A stretch of 64,000 nt of DNA from Lucinisca nassula (taxonomy: Eukaryota; Mollusca; Bivalvia; Lucinida; Lucinidae), in contig OY757023.1 of assembly GCA_963580285.1 (NCBI GenBank), forward strand, positions 125,355,440 to 125,419,439, given 5' to 3'. Positions 44,323 to 54,316 of this stretch are shown here, one piece after another. Both the position numbers and the translations under genes were made by a program. Every line of letters begins with the position of its first letter. Within the stretch, counting starts at the first letter, position 1. Below the pieces are notes generated by a model. That model ran no database searches, was not told where the DNA came from, and saw nothing but the letters and a program-made list of their open reading frames with translations.

Positions 44323-44523
44323 CATCACATTAACAAGTCTGTGTAATTAACATCCTTTTAAACCCCACATTATATACAGAAAATTGGGGTATAGAGGGAT
44401 AAATTATTTTTGTTATTTCTCTTCCAAGACATAGGTTGGGGTACTCGTTAGAACTGCCTCAATTTCAAGATATGATAGAATACTCCATAATTATTTGTCA
44501 CATGGCTGTATTATCATAACGCT
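44323..44523. mobile_element. MITE-H (ACAAGTC variant) lacking the right hairpin arm
   Basis: 'catcacattaacaagtctgt' and 'ggtactcgttagaactgcct' are kept. The mirror arm is deleted at 44463. Confidence 0.75.
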
Positions 44524-44675
44524 AGTGATTAAAGGATTAATAGAGAAACCAGAAAAATATCCTCACAAACATAAGCCTGTGGGTGAACACAAAAATAAAT
44601 GTATAAAACACATTAATGATTATGCAAAACAATTATCAAACGAAGCTGATGCAAGCAGTAAAAGACATAATTCTC

Positions 44676-46660
44676 ATCATGTTTACAAGTCTGTGTAATG
44701 AACGACCCTTTAAACTTCACTGTATATAGACGAAAAGGGGTTTATAAGGGTTTACATAATTTTTCTTATTTCTGCTCCAACATATTGGTTGTGGATCTCA
44801 TTAAAACCGCCTTAATGAGGTGAACCTAATGAGCACCCACAGACTATGTTTCAGGCATTAATAAGAAAAACCAGTCCTTCAGCTGAAGTGCACGACCCGC
44901 CGGATGCTTTTAGCTTTATGAGTGTTACCATATATGGGTATGGCGGCCATTTTGGTCATGTGACCTGGACCTAAAACGGTTCCCCCAATAAATGCGCCTT
45001 ATCGTAAGGAGCAAAAATATATCTTATACTTTAGTCCTGTATTCTGAATGGTTTGCAGGATAAAATGCATTCTCACTTTTCCAATACAAAAGCATATGTG
45101 TCAAAGTTTGACCAAGGCACAAAGAAGGTCAAGGTCAACCCAGGGTCACCATTTTAGCAATTTATGATGGGCTTACGTCCCAGATGCTATTTATCAAGTT
45201 TCGTGGAAATCTGCCCAGTGGTTCTGGAGAAGACTATTTTTGAAGGGTTTTTACCATGTATGGCCTGGTGGCCATTTTGATCATGTGACCTGGACCCCAT
45301 GAGCAAATTTTGGTTTCCCCCAGCCCATAGAGGCTCCATATCAAATTTGACTTCAATCGGCCTAACGCTTTCCGAGGAGAAGCAGTTCGAAAATTTTCAC
45401 ATTTTTCGCCTTGGCGAGGCTATACTAAATGGAATGTTATATTTCCAAGTACATTGGTTAGATCTCATTGATATCTATCAGTATGCCAAAAATTCATTAA
45501 ATATTCCAAGCGGTTAAGTCACTATCACCAATTTTCACAAACGGGTTACAGACGGACAGACAGACAGACCATATATGGATTGGCGGCCATTTTGGTCATG
45601 TGACCTGGACCCCATGACCAAATTTTGGTTTCCCCCATCCCATAGTGGCTCCATATGAAATTTGACTTCAATCGGCCCAACGGTTTCCGAGGAGAAGCAG
45701 TTTGAAAATTTTCACATTTTTCGCCTCGGCGAGGCTATACTAAATGGAATGTTATATTTCCAAGTTCATTGGTTAGATCTCATTGATATCTATCAGTATG
45801 CCAAAAATTGTTTAAATATTCCAAGCGGTTAAGTCACTATCACCAATTTTCACAAATGGGTTACGGACAGACAGACCATATATGGCTTGGCGGCAATTTT
45901 GGTCATGTGACCTGGACCCCATGAGCAAATTTTGGTTTCCCCCATCCCATAGAGGCTCCATATAAAATTTGACTTCAATCGGCCCAACGGTTTCCGAGGA
46001 GAAACAGTTCGAAAATTTTCACATTTTTCGCCTCGGCGAGGCTATACTAAATGGAATGTAATATTTTGCAAGTTCATTGGTTAGATCTCATTGATATCTA
46101 TCACTATGCCAAAAATTGTTTAAATATTCCAAGCGGTTAAGTCACTATCACCAATTTTCACAAACGGGTTACGGACGGACAGACAGACAGACCATATATG
46201 GCTTTGTGGCCATTTTGGTCAAGTGACCTGGACCCCATGAGCAAATTTTGGTTTTCCCCACCCCATAGAGGCTCCATATGAAATTTGACTTCAATCGGCC
46301 CAACGGTTTCCGAAGAGAAGCAGTTCGAAAAATTTAACATTTTTCGCCTTGGCGAGGCTATACTAAATGGAATGTAATATTTCGCAAGTTCATTGGTTAG
46401 ATCTCATTGATATCTATCAGTATGCCAAAAATTGTTTAAATATTACAAGCTGTTAAGTCGCTATCACCAATTTTCACAATCGAGTTACGGACGGACAGAC
46501 AGACTGACAGAATGACACTGTGATTTTAGGGCACTCTTAGAAAATCAACCGACTTCAGTCGGTCGCTTTATCTGCGGGTCGTGCAATATCACAAAGTTTC
46601 TTTAGAAAAATAACCCTTTTCAAAATATGAAGAAATGCACTAATTTGTCACAACGATGTG
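44676..46660. mobile_element. MITE-H (ACAAGTC variant) split by HINE E
   Basis: Left part 44676-44870 ends 'attaataagaaaaa'. The right part resumes 'tatcacaaagtttctttaga' at about 46587 and ends near 'aatttgtcacaacgatg'. Confidence 0.82.
44871..46586 (+). mobile_element. HINE E-type element, complete, with ~307-bp tandem units
   Basis: 5' 'ccagtccttcagctgaagtg' followed by 'cacgacccgccgg'. A leader with 'aaggtcaaggtcaacccagg' precedes about four units sharing 'cggccattttggtcatgtga', 'tcgcctcggcgaggctatac' and 'gatctcattgatatctatca', each ending in (GACA)n. The 3' hairpin is 'aaccgacttcagtcggt', then 'gcgggtcgtgcaa', the inverse of 'gcacgacccgc' at the 5' end. Confidence 0.85.
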
Positions 46661-47105
46661 TAAACGGACAACATTTAAATATATACCAATTTGCAAAAAT
46701 AAGTCAATTTTCTCCAGCATTTTCTTATCCCATGATTTTGACAAAGGCACAGTTACACACAGATATGACTCCTGCCAGGAGAAAACCTGTCTTAGTGACC
46801 ATGTACCGGTAAAACACAAATTGGTCTGCTCAGCTGCACAGACTAGTAAAAGTCCTGAAATTTTAGATGTAGAATCTAGAGGTATTATACCATCCAAGCA
46901 TCAAAAGAAAATGCACAGATTTGAAGGCTGATCTGCACCTTTGTTGTTGTTGGCAAATGACAAAAACAGATTTTCTCATAATTATTATGCTTTATATACT
47001 CGAGGGAATCAGATACACCTATATAGTTTACAATTTCTGCCATTTTTGCAAGGGAGACAACTTTGTGGATTTGCTGATCACTTTCCCTGTAAACTGATGC
47101 CCTCT
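46661..47105. other. no gene recognised
   Basis: Overlapping short frames on both strands lack motifs and splice context. No repeat was identified. Confidence 0.35.
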
Positions 47106-47109
47106 GTAA

Positions 47110-47180
47110 AGGGGCCTACTTTTAATGGAAAGAATTTGCTCCACAGGAGCAAATTCTTTCCTTTAAAAGTAGGCCCCTAT
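47110..47180. repeat. hairpin of the 'aaagaatttgctcc' family, copy 1
   Basis: Arms 'aggggcctacttttaatgga' and 'ctttaaaagtaggcccct' around 'aagaatttgctcc' and its mirror. Others are at 50166 and 53437. Confidence 0.85.
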
Positions 47181-47359
47181 AAATAAAGAGGACAAAATTA
47201 TGTTAACACAGTTGTCTTCTTTAAAAGGTGTATCTGTTTGCCTTTAAAATATAGAAAATATATGTAATAAAAATATTGCTTCTTTTATACATAACAACCA
47301 CGATTATTTATTTTTATATTCAACTGTAAGCATAAAGGTATTGATGAACACATTATCCT

Positions 47360-47485
47360 GTCACATGTGAGACACCAAGTTCTGCAACGGAAGGCCAGGA
47401 AGTTTTTCTCCTGATACTCCTGTTTCCTTATCAACAATCGGCTCGATATGAGTGAAATTTAAATGACTGTAAAACCAACCCCCCA
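47360..47485 (+). mobile_element. SINE-D fragment
   Basis: 'cacatgtgagacaccaagtt', 'ctgcaacggaagg' and 'caatcggctcgatatgagtg' match 26690-26800. A C-rich run follows at 47489-47506. Confidence 0.65.
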
Positions 47486-47704
47486 CTGCCGCCCCCCCCC
47501 CCACCCCCAACACACACAAAGAAAAAACACATTATCTTGACAGTGACAGTAGACAGCTTATTTTCGAAATCTATAAGTGAGTGTGGACAGGCAAAAACAT
47601 GTCATTGTATATGTGTGCACATTGGACCCAGATCAGCCTACATATCCATACAGTCTCTGTTATGCCCTGTATAGATGACAGTTCATCTAAGGTTTTTTAA
47701 TCAC

Positions 47705-47990
47705 AATAACACCCCTTGTGACATGGTGCATTCTTTCATATCTCCAAAACAGCCTTTTTTTCTGAATAAATTTTGCAATATTTTTCTCATTTAGGCTGCA
47801 AACACAGGATGTGGGTGCTCGTTAGAACCGACTTAGAATGTGGGTGCTCATTAGAACCGACTCATCGAGGCGCTTCTAACGAGTACCCACAATCTATGTC
47901 TTGGGGCAGAAATAAGAACAATAATGTATACCCCAGTAAACCCCAGTTTTCTCTGTATAAAGTGGAGTTGGGGGACTTGTTTAAGTGATG
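47705..47990. mobile_element. MITE-H with repeated left arm
   Basis: 'gtgggtgctcgttagaaccg' appears twice (47810, 47838) before the mirror arm 'cgagtacccacaatctatgt'. The flank 'aaaccccagttttctctgta' follows. Confidence 0.82.
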
Positions 47991-48126
47991 ATGTAGTAGG
48001 AGTGCTCATGTTGAGTGCTAAGTAGATGTGTATTCTTATTTGTGTCCTCTGTGCACACATACATAATGTCCTCTTTGCACACATACACATACATAATACG
48101 ATATATACAAATGTCTTTCATATACC

Positions 48127-48445
48127 ACCATGTTTACAAGTCTTTGCAATGAACAGCCCTGTAAATTGCACCTTAAGTAGAGAAAACTGGAGTTTCCAGG
48201 GGTGTACTTCTTATTTCTGTACCGAGACATAGGTTTTGGATAGTAGTTAGAACGCCTCAATGAGTCAGTACTAATGAGCACCCACAACCTATGTTGGGAA
48301 TAGAAATCAGAAAAATCACTTTTTGAAGATATGAAAGACTACACTAGGTCACATGGTTATCATAATTCAAATGTCCAAAGGCTCATTTCTGTTTGTCCCA
48401 CCTCAAGTAATATTGCTATACACAAATGAGCCTGCTTATATTACC
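48127..48445. repeat. MITE-H plus flank, first of a tandem pair
   Basis: From 'agagaaaactggagtttcca' to 'aatgagcctgcttatatta' this is repeated at 48491-48759. The hairpin arms (48226-48292) are diverged. Confidence 0.8.
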
Positions 48446-48490
48446 GGTATGTGAAGTCATTCATGTTAACACATACAATGGGTTAAAAAG

Positions 48491-48759
48491 AGAAAACTGG
48501 AGTTTCCAGGGGTATGCTTCTTATTTCTGCACCAAGACATAGGTTTCCGATACTAGATAGAACGGCCCCAATGAGGCGGTACTATGGAGCACCAACAACC
48601 TATGTTGGGAATATAAATAAAAGAAAATTGCTTTTTGGAGATAATAAAGAATGGACTCTGTCACACGGTTATCATAATGCAAATATCTCTGAAGGCTCAT
48701 TACTGCTTGTCCAACCTCAAGTAATACTGCTGTACACAAATCGAGCCTGCTCATATTAT
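48491..48759. repeat. MITE-H plus flank, second of a tandem pair
   Basis: Repeats 'ttcttatttctgcaccaaga', 'acctatgttgggaatataaa' and 'cctcaagtaatactgctgta' about 308 bp downstream. Confidence 0.8.
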
Positions 48760-48831
48760 GTGCAGCCATTCATGTTAAAAAAAGTCTGTATAATAATTAT
48801 GCTTGTAAACCAAAGAGCATACAATATTGTA

Positions 48832-49182
48832 CAGTCGAAATTCAATGGCTCGAACCCCTTTGGGACCATGGAAATTTGTTCGAGAAAGCGGTAGTTCGAG
48901 CCACTGTTGTATACTTCCAGAAAACTTAACGGGGGTATTTTTGGACTTCTTTTCGGTGTTCTGTGACATAAATGTATGCTGTGTGTACTCATTAGAATTG
49001 CCTCATTGAGGCAATTCTAATGAGTACACACAGCATATATTTGCAAGATAAATGTCGAAAATCTCCTTAATTATCCGAAACGTTTTCTTATGCAGAGGAA
49101 TTCCCTAGGGACTCAAAAACGTGTTCGACTCAGCTATGGTAAACGAGCCATCAGTGTTCAAGCCATCAAAGTTCGCCTGTAC
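48832..49182. mobile_element. CAGTC-ended MITE with hairpin core, copy 2 (TA target)
   Basis: Left 'TA|cagtcgaaattcaatggc' and right 'gccatcaaagttcgcctg|TA' are inverted and flanked by TA. The perfect palindrome at 48970-49042 reads 'gtactcattagaattgcctc' and its mirror. Confidence 0.9.
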
Positions 49183-49234
49183 ATGATTACTACTTAAACC
49201 ATGGATTGTGAGTACTTGTCACTTCAAAGGGGTA

Positions 49235-49435
49235 CTGTAATGTTCCCAAGTATTGAGGCAGATAGGCCTAAGCAAACAGTGCAGACCCAGATCAGACTGC
49301 TCCTGAAGGAGCAGTCTGATCAGGGTCTACACTGTTTGCCATTCCATTTGCACCTCTGGGACTCCTTGCTGGATCATGAAACAAATTTGTAAAAAAATTT
49401 AGGAGAATTACAGCAAGTTCTCAAGGTGTCCGAAT
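49235..49435 (+). mobile_element. MITE M8, copy 1
   Basis: 'aagtattgaggcagataggc', a perfect core 'gatcagactgctcctgaagg' with mirror, then 'tacagcaagttctcaaggtg'. The inverse copy is at 54040-54235. Confidence 0.8.
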
Positions 49436-49469
49436 TTTTTGGATTTTTTAGGAACTCATAATCAATGAA

Positions 49470-49555
49470 AACATAGACTGAATGTACTTGTTAGACCCTC
49501 CTCCTTGAGGCAGTCCCAACAAGTACCCACAATCTATGTTTGTAGCAGAAATAGG
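49470..49555. mobile_element. MITE-H hairpin, decayed
   Basis: 'gtacttgttagaccctcctc' against 'caacaagtacccacaatcta', with the flank 'gcagaaatagg'. Confidence 0.7.
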
Positions 49556-50165
49556 TTAAATATCAGAAAGTTACATCAGAGAAATGTCAGTTTGTGAGCT
49601 ATGCTAGAATACACTATGTTACACCGGTGTTTACCTACTGCTATGATGTCAAGTTTTAGAACTTGTTAACAATTTGTTATAATCTGTGAGAAGAAACACA
49701 AGTTTATGTAAAGAAAACCCTACCAACACCATTTTTATAAAAATAAAATCCGAGAAACAACAACAACAAAACAAAAACAACATAACAAAACATTAAAGGC
49801 AACTGTAAGCATAAACTGTACTTTTGCGAAGCTTATTGGCACGTTCCTACAGCATTGACAGCCAATAGTTTTATATACATATAAACCTCTTTAAAACACA
49901 GTTCAATATAACATTGTTTTAGATATAACATAGTTCAAAGATGGATCCCATTCCCAACAATATGATAGTCATTTTTCTATATAATCTATATATTTTTGGA
50001 TCCCCCCACATTTGTTCAAACATTACAGTGATCATTTTTTTTATATATTATACCCTGAAATTCCATTATCCAGCTAAAATTAAGACTTATTTTTCTCTTA
50101 AGGGGAATGGGAACACCTTCAGGGGTGGCAACTCCTGCAAAAGTATTTTTGTGTCTCATGTCAAT
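49556..50165. other. no gene recognised
   Basis: A-rich DNA. 'ataaacctctttaaaacaca' and 'tagtcatttttctat' at 49882-49985 resemble the left part of the MITE at 62287. Confidence 0.45.
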
Positions 50166-50213
50166 AGGGGTCAACTCTTACAGGAAAGAATTTGCTCCTG
50201 TAAGAGTAGACCC
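50166..50213. repeat. hairpin of the 'aaagaatttgctcc' family, copy 2
   Basis: 'gggtcaactcttacagga' against 'tcctgtaagagtagaccc'. The inner mirror arm is shortened. Confidence 0.8.
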
Positions 50214-50759
50214 TTTTTCAGTGGGACAGAGCTTATAGAAAAGCGAACAGTAAGTCCTGAAAGTTGTCTCTCCCTTTGAAAAAGAGCACCGCATGTGGGT
50301 GCCAACGCTAGGCTGCAAAAATTCTAAATCGAAAAAGGGGCATAACTGTGCCAAAAATATTTTAAGGGTTACCTCACCTATTGGTAAGAGTTCCCCTTTT
50401 CATAATGAACAACTAGTCCGAGTTTCAAGTAAATATGTTCAGAATGACAGAGATATTACAAAATGTCCATGTTTTTGCACGATGACGCAGACGACATCAG
50501 AGCTATGACAATACCTTGTTGTTTTCTTCAAAAACAGCTGAGCTAAAAATGACGGAAAAACCTGCCAAGTGTTACCATTCCCCTTAAACCCACATATAAA
50601 AAGTTTTAGTTTTTCTTTCTGGTATGTTTTCTGTATGTCCTTCAGTAAGAGACAAAGGTGATCTCAAAATTATGATAACACAAATGTACACTTGCTGGGC
50701 CCGAACACAAATGATGTCTGTCTTCTCTATAAGTAACATTTTTCAGATGCAAATGTTAT

Positions 50760-50835
50760 ATATTTGTTTTATTTTTAGTCCAAATATAGATTGTGAGTGC
50801 TTGTTGAAACTGCCTCGGAGAGCTTTCTTCATGTC
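50760..50835. mobile_element. MITE-H half-copy
   Basis: 'gtccaaatatagattgtgag', 'cttgttgaaactgcctcgga' remain. The right arm is missing. Confidence 0.55.
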
Positions 50836-51354
50836 ACAATGGTGCTTTAAATAGGTTGCGGTGTAAGTTCATCATTCAAGCTATGGGGCTGTGCCAACTT
50901 TAAACATATAACTGAATTTGCAAACATGAAAGAAACTGACAACCTTAGATTTACATCCTGTCTAATTAATTTCCCTAAAACATCAGACATCTTGCTGAAC
51001 CTAACATCTGTAGAAGATATTGTTATTAAAAATGACATATTAAGGCACCAAGAAATGACTTGCACATCAAACCCTAACCAACTATCATTTGAAGCAGTCT
51101 GACTTGGCTCTACATTACTCAGTATTTACGACATTCAGAAGAGTAATTGTGGATAACTTACTGCATTTTATCCCTTGATATAATTCATGTGCAGGTATTA
51201 ATATATATAAAAATACACTTTAAACAAATAAACTATTGGTAAATCTATATTTTTTATAATAAAAAAAAATCATACAATCGTAAGCAGTGTATGTCCAGTG
51301 CATTCATTCCCATACTAAAGTTTCATCACACAAACTGATATCACAGAAAAGATT
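50836..51354. other. no gene recognised
   Basis: A minus-strand frame at 50847-51065 has no recognisable domain or splice context. Confidence 0.35.
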
Positions 51355-51358
51355 ATCT

Positions 51359-51594
51359 AAGCCCCGCCAAGCAAATTTGTGTCTTCGAGCATTCCGTCAT
51401 GACAAATTTTAACTGCGCATGCCCAGCCATTCAGAGGGGCCAGGAATATGGCTTTCTGTCTGAAGGTTACTCTTGATTCACTGCTAGTATGAGCGAGCAG
51501 CGAAGGTTCTGGCGAGACTGCGCGGATGCGCAGGCTCCCCTGAACCTTCACTGCTCGCATAGGCGATAAGTACCAAAATCGCTTGACGGGGCCC
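51359..51594 (-). mobile_element. 236-bp inverted-repeat element, copy 3
   Basis: Target duplication ATCT at 51355-51358 and 51595-51598. Termini 'aagccccgccaagc' and 'gcttgacggggccc'. Reverse orientation to copies 1 and 2. Confidence 0.93.
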
Positions 51595-51779
51595 ATCTAA
51601 GATAGCAGAACATTTCCTGAAACACCATGAAACCTACCCTAAATACATTGGCATGCTTAAACAAAACTGTTTTGCACAGCAGAACTTATTTGTAAAGGCA
51701 TGCATCAAGTTAACATATCCATGTAATGAGTATTTTGTAAACACCACTTTATAAAGTGACAAGAAAAATGCCTAATGGC

Positions 51780-51955
51780 ATTATGGACGGGTTTTTTTTT
51801 CAGTACGGTTAGGATGGTGGTGGCATTGGTGGGGTAGGGTGGGGTGTGCTGGTGCGGGGTAGGGTTGGGTGGGGTGGGATGGGTTAGGAGTCGGGTGGGA
51901 CGGGGGGTGGGGGGGGGGGTATGTGTTTTACGAAGAAAAAAAAATAAAGTTTTTT
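51780..51955. repeat. G-rich tract (GGGTGGGG-like)
   Basis: Irregular 'ggtggggt' units at 51815-51918 ending in a poly-G run. A long proline-rich minus-strand frame is a by-product. Confidence 0.8.
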
Positions 51956-51963
51956 TTCTATAT

Positions 51964-52150
51964 TTAGCTCTATTTTTAGCTCTAGTGGCCACTGATTTTA
52001 GCAATTTTGAAAAAGGGTCACCTAATGAACATTTCTGTAAAATAATTTTGAAATAGGGCCATTATCCCAGGAGGAGATGTCGTTTAAAGAAATTGTTGAC
52101 CGACGACGGACATCAAATCACCTTGAGCACTTCGTGCTCAGGTGAGCTAA
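51964..52150 (+). mobile_element. HINE D-type 3' end
   Basis: 'ctctagtggccactgatttt', then 'gaccgacgacggacatcaaa', hairpin 'tgagcacttcgtgctca', terminal 'ggtgagctaa'. The 5' part is missing. Confidence 0.8.
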
Positions 52151-52360
52151 AAAAAGAACGAAAAAAAAAAAAAAAAAAAAAAAAAAGAAAATTCCATGCC
52201 TGTGCATGCATGTATGTATTATTACTAGCAACTATCAGATGAGGAAGATAATAATTGTTCATATGTGTTTATGGAGAAGAAAAGAAAAATAAAGAAAAAA
52301 AAAAGAATGAAAAAAGAAAGACAAAAAAAAGAACGAAAAAAAAAAAAAAAAAAAAAAAGT
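52151..52360. repeat. A-rich tracts
   Basis: Poly-A at 52160-52186 and an A-rich run at 52275-52358 that ends in a pure A run. Confidence 0.85.
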
Positions 52361-52364
52361 CTCC

Positions 52365-52445
52365 ACGGGGGTTTGAACTCACGCCCCTCAGATTTATAGT
52401 CAACAATAGGATTCATAGTCCAGCACTCTATCCACTACACTGGCA
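52365..52445 (-). mobile_element. tRNA-like segment (SINE head or tRNA pseudogene)
   Basis: Reversed it reads like a tRNA half with a B-box-like 'gggtttgaactcacgcccct' complement and 'agtccagcactctatccact' as the A-box side. The poly-A run lies on the plus-strand left side, as expected for the tail of a minus-strand copy. No intact cloverleaf was confirmed. Confidence 0.5.
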
Positions 52446-52659
52446 TTTGAAAAAAGGTTAACCAAAAGGTAAACCTGAAAAACACAAGTTTGAAAAATGA
52501 CAATTTCCGCCAAAATTTTAGTCTTTTGCGCCATTTATGGATAATACATGAAAGCGGTACCTCCACTTATGCATCAGTCCTGATATTAAAACAATCTGCT
52601 ACAGAATAGATGAAAAATATCACTTTGAAAAAAGGTTAACCAAAAGGTAAACCTGGGAC

Positions 52660-52735
52660 GACGCCCGCCCGCCCGCAGGACGCCCACCCGCCCGCCCGCC
52701 CACCCGCCCGCCCGCCCGCCCGCCCGCCCGGACAT
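52660..52735. repeat. (CCCG)n/(CCCGC)n minisatellite
   Basis: About 18 'cccgc' and 'ccac' units. Flanked by two copies of 'aaaaaggttaaccaaaaggt' (52453, 52629). Confidence 0.92.
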
Positions 52736-52779
52736 CGCTATTTTAAAGAACGGATTTTTTTTAAAAACCCGTCCAAAAA

Positions 52780-52885
52780 TGTATTTCTTTTTTTATTTCA
52801 GTTCCAAGACATAAGTTCTTGGTACTTGATAGAATTGCCTCAATGTGGCAGTTCTTACTAGCACCCACAACCTATGTTTGGAGTA
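52780..52885. mobile_element. MITE-H, decayed
   Basis: 'tggtacttgatagaattgcc' against 'ggcagttcttactagcaccc', with the flank 'ttccaagacataag'. Confidence 0.7.
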
Positions 52886-52888
52886 TAC

Positions 52889-53168
52889 AACACGAAAACA
52901 CACCTACATATTTTTGACCCCCTTGAACCCCACTTTTATATAGTAAAACTTGGGGTTTACAGGGGGTAAACCTTATTTTTCTTATTTCTGCTCTAAAATA
53001 TAGATTATGGGTACTGGTTAGAACCGCCTAAATGAGGTAGTTCTAATAAGTACCCACAATCTATATTCTGAGCAGAATCAAGAAAAATATTACAATGTTT
53101 CATCTTAAAATTTTCGTTTTTCGGTGGTAATGTTTACAATGCATTTGTAAAGGCGAGTTTTCGTAATA
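52889..53168. mobile_element. MITE-H, near-complete
   Basis: 'aacacgaaaacacacctaca' and 'gtaaaggcgagttttcgtaa' ends. Palindrome at 52995-53070. Confidence 0.87.
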
Positions 53169-53436
53169 AATAAGAATTTTTCATCCGAAAAATAACCTTA
53201 TTTGGGATATGAAAGAATGTACTATTGCCATATTGATGAGTTTTTGTAATGTTTACATGTTAAGGCATTATTACACAAGTAAAGTATGGTGATTGAGACA
53301 TGAACAAGGGAAAATGCTACTTATCCACATCAGTTATGAGGAAATCACATTTAAGGGAAGTAGCATTTTTTCCAACAAGGGAGAGAACCTCTGGGACTTC
53401 CTGTTTTCTTTTCTTACAGCTAATTATCTTGGATTA

Positions 53437-53502
53437 TGGGTCTACTCTTAAAGGAAAGAATTTGCTCCTAAGTACCAAATTCTTTCCTTTAAGAGTAGAC
53501 CC
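53437..53502. repeat. hairpin of the 'aaagaatttgctcc' family, copy 3
   Basis: 'gggtctactcttaaaggaaa' against 'tttcctttaagagtagaccc'. Confidence 0.87.
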
Positions 53503-53799
53503 CTATTGATACGACAGCCTCCGGAGACAAAAATATTTTTGAAATGAGTTGCCTCCCTTGAAGGTGTATCCATTCGCGTTTAATTAAATCATTCTCTGAG
53601 ACAGCCCGAATAATTGGGAGTGATGATCAGAACTGGTCCAATTTTTATGCTGAATGAAAACGTTATGTCAGTTCTCAGTAGAAAATAACACACATACAGA
53701 AACTATTTGGGGCCATTGATCTAGCATTATATTGTTATAAAATCAGAGCAACCGAATTTGCTGTAAAAAAGCACTGTGCACTTAGAATAGAAGTTTCAT

Positions 53800-53990
53800 T
53801 ATACATAAGCAGTTAACCATTACAGAGCTATTCCTTTTGCAGAAACTGACAACTGCCCTTCTGGAAACAATAGAAGGGACAAAATGACCATAGAAATTAT
53901 TTCATGATCTATCTAAAAATGAATTCAGACAATTCATTCTGGGTATCGAACCCTGGACCTCCTGACTACCAATCAGACATTCCTCACTTC
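53800..53990 (-). mobile_element. SINE-C with tRNA-like head
   Basis: 'acataagcagttaaccatta', 'cagaaactgacaactgccct' and a reversed head 'gggtatcgaaccctggacct'. Confidence 0.7.
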
Positions 53991-54039
53991 AAAATACAAT
54001 GTATATCCATTCCCCATACTACCATAAAATACTAAATAT

Positions 54040-54235
54040 TTGGACACCTTGAGAAGTTGCTGTAATTCTCCAAAAAATTTAACAAATTGTTTTTGTGATA
54101 CAGCAAAGAGTCCAAAAGGTACAGATGGAATGGCAAATAGTGTAGACCCTGATCAGACTGCTCTTCCAGGAGTAATCTAATCTGCATCTGCACTGTTTGT
54201 TTGGGTCTATCGGTCCCAATACTTTGGACCATTAT
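54040..54235 (-). mobile_element. MITE M8, copy 2 (inverted)
   Basis: 'gacaccttgagaagttgctg' and 'ggtctatcggtcccaatact' are the reverse of 49235-49435. It lies directly downstream of the ARHGEF10-like stop codon, so it may be in the 3' UTR. Confidence 0.8.
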
Positions 54236-54316
54236 GGTATAAAGCTCAATTTTTTGCTGTATAAGAAGGGGTTTTCCATGGTAAAGATAACATATTCTGG
54301 TCAATGCAATGAAAAA

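Noticed and set aside
48514..48894. 126-codon plus-strand frame
   Set aside because: It crosses a MITE-H hairpin and the start of a CAGTC MITE. No domain, no splice context.
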